DNA from: an uncultured Eubacteriales bacterium | GTDB lineage: Bacteria > Bacillota > Clostridia > Lachnospirales > Lachnospiraceae | Direction: 5' to 3' | Assembly (NCBI GenBank): GCA_900545455.1 | Contig: UQZF01000130.1 | Coordinates: 1-8,075 of the forward strand | DNA length: 8,075 nt | Shown: positions 4,561 through 8,075 of the stretch, piece by piece | Position numbering within the stretch: position 1 is the first letter of the stretch | Layout: each line of letters begins with the position of its first letter | Program-made: the position numbers and the translations under genes | Notes under the pieces: model-generated | What the model saw: only the letters and a program-made list of their open reading frames with translations | What the model was told of the DNA's origin: nothing | The model's database searches: none

Positions 4561-6351
4561 ATGGATGCTGTATCAGTGACACTGTTATGCCTTGGATTGT
4601 TTAGCGGAATTGCGCTGTTCCTGTATGGAATGAGTGTGATGGGCGACGGTCTTAAGAAGGTTGCGGGAAATAAGCTTGAGACGCTTTTGTACGGGTTGAC
4701 AAGCACACCGATTAAGGGAATTTTGCTGGGCGCGGGTGTTACGGCTATTATTCAGTCATCATCGGCTACTTCGGTTATGGTAGTCGGATTCGTCAATTCG
4801 GGTATGATGAAGGTTATACAGGGAATTGGTATCATAATGGGCGCCAACATCGGAACGAGTATAACCGGATGGATTTTGTGTCTTTCGGATATTCAGGGAG
4901 CGGGTGGTATAGCGGCACTTCTGTCGTCATCAAGCATAGCGGCGATAGTGGCAATAATAGGTCTGCTTGTGAGAAATCTGTCAAAGAAGGAGTCGCATAA
5001 GGCAGTCGGTGATATCATGTTTGGATTCACAATACTTATGATTGGTATGTCTACCATGAAGGAGGCGATGTCACCGCTTCAGAACAATCCGTTTTTTATG
5101 GGGATGCTTACAAAGTTCTCCAACCCGTTTCTCGGTATTCTTTTAGGTATAGTTATCACTGCGGTACTGCAGAGTGCCTCGGCATCCATAGGTATCCTGC
5201 AGTCGGTTGCGATGTCGGGTTTTCTGCCTTTCTCGGCGGCACTTCCGATAGTCATGGGTATCGGTGTCGGAGCGGCGTGCCCGGTTCTCATGAGCGGTAT
5301 GAGCTCTAACAAGAACGGTAAGAGAACGGCACTTGTGTATCTTTTTAATGATTTGTTCGGAATGATTATATGCGGAACTCTTTTTTACACAATTCAGGCG
5401 ATTGTGACAAGAGGAGGTCAGTTCGCATTTATGGATATTGAGATGAATTCTGTCTCAATAGCCCTTCTCAACACTGTATATCGAGTTGTCACAATCGCGA
5501 TACTTGCACCGTTTATCAAGCAGATTAATAAGCTTATGTTCTGGCTCGTCAAGGATTCCGAGGATGAGGTTGAGGATCAGGCAGACTTTGACCTGCTTGA
5601 GGAGCGTTTCTTAAGAAACCCGGAACTTGCGCTTACTCAGGTAGGTGTTGTAATGAACGGAATGGCAAGAAAGGCACAGAAGAATGTCATGAGGGCATTT
5701 GACCTTATGGATAATTACTCTGTTGAAAAGTACAATATTATTCAGGAAAAAGAGACAATCATCGATAAATATGAGGATAAGCTTGACACATACATGATGA
5801 AGATTACGGCTGTGGGACTTAACAAGAGCCAGACAGTGCAGAACTCCAAGTATCTTCATACAGTCAGTGATTTTGAACGTATTGCTGACCACGCCTGCGG
5901 TATATCAAGGGCAGCCAAGGAAATCGTGGAGAAAAAGATTAAGTTTTCCGATGATGCGCAGCGGGAGCTTGCAATTCTGTACAGTGCTGTTAAGGAAGAG
6001 CTTGACATGACCGTTAAGTCATTTACCGAGGATGATATAGATATGGCAAGGCAGGTGGAGCCGCTTAGAATCACGGTGAGAATGTTGTGTGCAGAACTTA
6101 AGCGCAATCACATTACTCGTCTTCAGAGCGGTAACTGTGATGCAATCAATGGATTTGTATTTAATGATCTTTTGACTAATCTGGAGAGAATTGTTGCGCA
6201 TTGCTCCAACATAGCCGTTGCCATGATGGAATTTGAGTCGGATGATTTTAACACGCACCAGTATTTGAAGGAACTCAGGGATTCAGAGGATTCCGGCATA
6301 ATAAAGGATGTCAATTATTATTCTGAAAAGTATTCGGTGGATAAGAAATAA
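4561..6351 (+). CDS. Na/Pi cotransporter family protein with PhoU-like C-terminal domain
   Basis: This 596-residue membrane protein is of the Na+/phosphate cotransporter (NptA/PNaS) family fused to a PhoU-like domain, the standard bacterial architecture. Residues 1-325 hold about eight membrane segments in two inverted repeats, each with a QSSS-type motif: QSSSAT at 65-70 followed by GANIGTS at 94-100, and QSASAS at 204-209. In the second repeat the usual G-x-N-x-GT is replaced by GVGAACPVLMSG. Residues about 355-565 are a helical PhoU-like module with the two metal-site helices DFERIADH (437-444) and NLERIVAH (540-547). It imports phosphate with sodium, or acts in phosphate efflux or control, at the cytoplasmic membrane. 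The ATG has GAGGA at 4548-4552. It is transcribed from 4477-4505, and the rhomboid gene follows after 26 bases. Confidence 0.93.
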   Translation: MDAVSVTLLCLGLFSGIALFLYGMSVMGDGLKKVAGNKLETLLYGLTSTPIKGILLGAGVTAIIQSSSATSVMVVGFVNSGMMKVIQGIGIIMGANIGTSITGWILCLSDIQGAGGIAALLSSSSIAAIVAIIGLLVRNLSKKESHKAVGDIMFGFTILMIGMSTMKEAMSPLQNNPFFMGMLTKFSNPFLGILLGIVITAVLQSASASIGILQSVAMSGFLPFSAALPIVMGIGVGAACPVLMSGMSSNKNGKRTALVYLFNDLFGMIICGTLFYTIQAIVTRGGQFAFMDIEMNSVSIALLNTVYRVVTIAILAPFIKQINKLMFWLVKDSEDEVEDQADFDLLEERFLRNPELALTQVGVVMNGMARKAQKNVMRAFDLMDNYSVEKYNIIQEKETIIDKYEDKLDTYMMKITAVGLNKSQTVQNSKYLHTVSDFERIADHACGISRAAKEIVEKKIKFSDDAQRELAILYSAVKEELDMTVKSFTEDDIDMARQVEPLRITVRMLCAELKRNHITRLQSGNCDAINGFVFNDLLTNLERIVAHCSNIAVAMMEFESDDFNTHQYLKELRDSEDSGIIKDVNYYSEKYSVDKK

Positions 6352-6377
6352 AATATATATGATGGAGGAGCGGGATA

Positions 6378-6944
6378 ATGAAAAAGATAAGGATAACGTA
6401 TAATGCACCGGTGACACTCACTTTTGTACTGTTATGTTTTGTGGCGACTTTGCTCAATTACATAACTCATGGCGGAAGTAACGTGCTTTTGTTTATGACA
6501 TACCATTCTTCACTAGCCAATCCGCTTACCTATCTGCGTTTTTTCACGCATGTGTTAGGACATAGCGGATGGTCACATTTTATAGGAAATGCGTCGTATC
6601 TGTTACTGCTTGGGCCGATGCTTGAGGAAAAGCATGGCGGAAAAGAGATAATGGAAGTGATGGTATTGACGGCATTCGTTACAGGTGTTATCAATTATAT
6701 TTTCTTTCCTTATGTTGCACTTTGCGGGGCAAGCGGAGTGGTATTCTCGTTTATTCTCATGACTTCATTCACAGGCTTTAGAGATGGAGAGATACCGATA
6801 AGTTTTATTCTTGTAGCGGTTATATTTATAGGGCAGCAGATTTATGGCGGTATTGTGTATGACAACAATATTTCATACATGGCTCACATTACCGGTGGTG
6901 TTGTAGGTTCGGTAACAGGTTATATGCTTAATAAACAAAAATAA
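6378..6944 (+). CDS. Rhomboid family intramembrane serine protease
   Basis: This 188-residue protein has the six-helix bacterial rhomboid core without extra domains. All active-site features are present. His67 and Asn71 in HFIGN (second membrane helix) form the oxyanion site. Ser119 in GASG (117-120) is the nucleophile. His170 in MAHITGG (sixth helix) completes the dyad. A conserved FFTHVLGHSGWSHF precedes the second helix. It cleaves membrane proteins within or near their transmembrane helix; its substrates are unknown here. The ATG is preceded by a GGAGGAG site at 6364-6370. The 26-base gap to the transporter and the terminator right after the stop make the two genes one operon. The functional link between phosphate transport and this protease is not evident from sequence. 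Confidence 0.93.
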   Translation: MKKIRITYNAPVTLTFVLLCFVATLLNYITHGGSNVLLFMTYHSSLANPLTYLRFFTHVLGHSGWSHFIGNASYLLLLGPMLEEKHGGKEIMEVMVLTAFVTGVINYIFFPYVALCGASGVVFSFILMTSFTGFRDGEIPISFILVAVIFIGQQIYGGIVYDNNISYMAHITGGVVGSVTGYMLNKQK

Positions 6945-6949
6945 AAGTT

Positions 6950-6990
6950 CCCCATCTGCAGTGGTTGTGCCTGTGAGATGGGGTTTTACT
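6950..6990 (+). terminator. Intrinsic terminator of the transporter-rhomboid operon
   Basis: CCCCATCT (6950-6957) pairs with AGATGGGG (6976-6983), with a possible inner CAG/CTG extension, followed by TTTTACTTT. It begins six bases after the rhomboid stop. It faces the minus-strand regulator gene ending at 7004 and may serve both directions, although the T-tract is better on the plus strand. Confidence 0.85.
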
Positions 6991-7003
6991 TTGATATGTT
7001 CTA

Positions 7004-7351
7004 TTATTCGTTTCGGTTGCGGTTAAGTCGCGTGAACTCACGGGCGATTAACAGAATGGATTCGTTGTATTCAAGCGGAAGTGAAGACATCATGGAAACA
7101 ACATCCTTTTGCATGTCGTTTGAGTTGTCATGACCGAACACAATAGTGTCGAGTGAGACATGCAGACCTCTTGAAAGCTTGACTAAAGTATCCACGGACA
7201 TTGACTTGCGTCCGTTTTCGATTTCTGATAAGAATGTGACAGATATGCCGGTTTTTTCAGCGAGCTCCTGTTGAGTCATGTTCAGCGAACGCCTGAGCTG
7301 GTAGATCTTGTTACCTATGATACGATTGGTATCATGGGAAGTACAGTTCAT
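7004..7351 (-). CDS. XRE-family helix-turn-helix transcriptional regulator
   Basis: This 115-residue protein has an N-terminal Cro/CI-type helix-turn-helix at about 11-67. IGNKIYQLRRSLNMTQQELA leads into the turn, and GISVTFLSEIENGRKSMSVD carries the recognition helix, followed by TLVKLSRGLHVSLDTIVFG. A short C-terminal helix region (MMSSLPLEYNESILLIAREFTRL) probably dimerises; no enzymatic or peptidase domain is attached. The ATG has AGGAGGA upstream on the minus strand (about 7357-7363). It diverges from the gene at 7541 across 190 bases containing palindromes, so it probably regulates itself and perhaps that neighbour. It ends just before the terminator at 6950-6990. Confidence 0.9.
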   Translation of the reverse strand: MNCTSHDTNRIIGNKIYQLRRSLNMTQQELAEKTGISVTFLSEIENGRKSMSVDTLVKLSRGLHVSLDTIVFGHDNSNDMQKDVVSMMSSLPLEYNESILLIAREFTRLNRNRNE

Positions 7352-7449
7352 ATAATTCCTCCTATGCTATTTATTTGTTCAAACCTAGTTTAACTATAAG
7401 TACAAAATACCAAAAAATGGGAATTTATTAAATCAACACTAGTTTATAA

Positions 7450-7462
7450 TTTGTTAAACAAA
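7450..7462. promoter_or_regulatory. Palindromic candidate operator of the XRE regulator
   Basis: TTTGTTAAACAAA is a 13-base palindrome around a central A, seven bases upstream of the plus-strand -35. Related AT-rich TAGTTTA motifs occur at about 7388-7394 and 7440-7446. A dimeric Cro/CI-type regulator encoded next door could bind here; the symmetry is observed, the binding is inferred. Confidence 0.4.
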
Positions 7463-7468
7463 GACGCT

Positions 7469-7497
7469 TTGACAGATATTTTATAGAATGTTACAAT
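7469..7497 (+). promoter_or_regulatory. Near-consensus promoter for the 7541 gene
   Basis: A perfect TTGACA (7469-7474) and TACAAT (7492-7497) are spaced by exactly 17 bases. Transcription would start near 7504, leaving a short leader before the AGGAG ribosome site at 7526-7530. Confidence 0.75.
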
Positions 7498-7540
7498 AAA
7501 TGAAACTGAAATTTATGAATATTACAGGAGTGTGATACGG

Positions 7541-7945
7541 TTGGGAATCGTGATGGAGGATATTCTGGGCTTTAATTTTTTTCAATATGGAAGCCCATAT
7601 ACGGGTGAATGCGGTGGAATGCATTTCAGAATGGAGAGAGATCCGCTTGAAAACGTGGTTTTTAACCATGACCCGCATAAGAATGATGAAGCGAAGTTTA
7701 AGGTTACCGTGTGGAGGGGACCTTTTAATTATGATAAGACGCGTCAGAGAAAGATTACGGCAGAGTTTCCATTCACCGAGGAGGGAAGAGTGGAAGCCGT
7801 GCAGTGGTTAAATGAGCGGTACGATGAGAAGGTTGACTACTGGGCGGAAGGCATACCTCTGTTTCCGAGGTACACCACGGACGAGGATGTTGTCAATGAT
7901 GATACCTCGGATGAGGAGAGTACCGACGGACAGACGGAGGGTTAG
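7541..7945 (+). CDS. Hypothetical acidic-tailed protein
   Basis: This soluble protein of about 134 residues contains FNFFQYGSPYTGECGGMHFRM near the start, then FKVTVWRGPFNYDKT, then a helix-forming FPFTEEGRVEAVQWLNERY, and a strongly acidic tail (about 20 residues rich in Asp, Glu, Thr and Ser). I recognise no named family. The start is ambiguous. GTG at 7532 is only one base from the AGGAG site and cannot be used. TTG at 7541 is 10 bases from it and is chosen. ATG at 7553 (130 residues) has no good site of its own but would begin MEDILGFNFF. It has its own strong promoter and an intrinsic terminator, so it is a single-gene unit. Its stop overlaps the stop of the convergent gene by four bases (7942-7945). 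Confidence 0.75.
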   Translation: MGIVMEDILGFNFFQYGSPYTGECGGMHFRMERDPLENVVFNHDPHKNDEAKFKVTVWRGPFNYDKTRQRKITAEFPFTEEGRVEAVQWLNERYDEKVDYWAEGIPLFPRYTTDEDVVNDDTSDEESTDGQTEG

Positions 7946-8075
7946 TGCGTTGTTATACCGTTAAGAAAGTCGACGGCGGCGTCAGAGAGAGGAAGAGCTT
8001 CACTTACACAGTAGCTCACCTCTCTTTTTTTTATGTGGAGGTTAGGCGGCGTCACTTCCATAAGCGCGCCGGTCT
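7942..8075 (-). CDS. C-terminal fragment of a gene running off the window
   Basis: The minus strand is open from the window edge (8075) to TAA (7944-7942), 43 residues: TGALMEVTPPNLHIKKREV, then SYCVSEALPLSDAAVDFL, then NGITTH. The composition and codon use look coding, and the end pattern (xVTPPxLxIKKRxVSYC, LPLSxAAxDFL) reminds me of the C-terminus of a LysR-type substrate-binding domain; that family call is tentative. The ATG at 8062-8060 is internal, not a start. Its stop overlaps the stop of the plus-strand gene, and the plus-strand terminator (7984-8032) lies entirely inside its coding region. Confidence 0.5.
   Translation of the reverse strand, partial: TGALMEVTPPNLHIKKREVSYCVSEALPLSDAAVDFLNGITTH
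7984..8032 (+). terminator. Intrinsic terminator of the 7541-7945 gene
   Basis: AGAGAGG (7986-7992) pairs with CCTCTCT (8019-8025), with an inner GAGCT/AGCTC stem (7995-7999 and 8013-8017), followed by eight T residues (8025-8032). On the minus strand the same bases read as codons (IKKREVSY). Confidence 0.8.

Noticed and set aside
1..8075. CRISPR array, tRNA or rRNA
   Set aside because: No regularly spaced repeats with unique spacers, no cloverleaf and no conserved rRNA segments were seen on either strand.

Overview
The window looks like chromosome of a low-to-medium GC Firmicute of the Lachnospiraceae type. The main clues are strong AGGAGG-type ribosome sites, TTGACA/TATAAT-type promoters, an Rpn-family nuclease gene, a Na/Pi cotransporter fused to a PhoU-like domain, and the general look of the proteins. 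This is an inference; there is no rRNA or marker gene here.

Layout: (1) Bases 1-3160 are AT-rich accessory DNA, much of it decaying. It holds two HicAB-type toxin-antitoxin loci pointing away from each other. In both, the HicB antitoxin gene is intact and the HicA toxin gene is broken (733-808 and 1334-1531). Between them is a frameshifted gene remnant (905-1223). Each locus keeps a promoter overlapped by inverted repeats, so the orphan antitoxins could still be expressed and autoregulated. Then come an unrecognised gene lacking an ATG (1974-2282), a broken small gene (2279-2567) and an intact unknown 153-residue protein that may be immunity-like (2610-3071). (2) Bases 3160-4560 hold a minus-strand Rpn/PD-(D/E)XK gene that appears to have lost about 35 residues in frame. 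Upstream of it is an overlooked 31-residue hydrophobic peptide gene with a strong ribosome site and its own promoter (4260-4355, minus). (3) Bases 4477-6990 are a core-type operon: a promoter, a Na+/phosphate cotransporter with a PhoU-like tail, a rhomboid protease 26 bases downstream, and a terminator. (4) Bases 7004-8075 hold an XRE regulator (minus), diverging across an intergenic region with a near-consensus promoter from an unrecognised acidic-tailed protein (plus). That protein converges, with overlapping stop codons, on the 3' end of a minus-strand gene that runs off the window.

Themes: the first 3 kb is a graveyard of toxin-antitoxin modules in which antitoxins outlive toxins. Twice (3166-3197 and 7984-8032) a plus-strand intrinsic terminator is embedded in the coding 3' end of a convergent gene. 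I see no CRISPR array, tRNA, rRNA or intact transposase. The most novel item is probably the small membrane peptide gene at 4260-4355. The best supported evolutionary observation is the pair of toxin-dead, antitoxin-intact hicAB loci.
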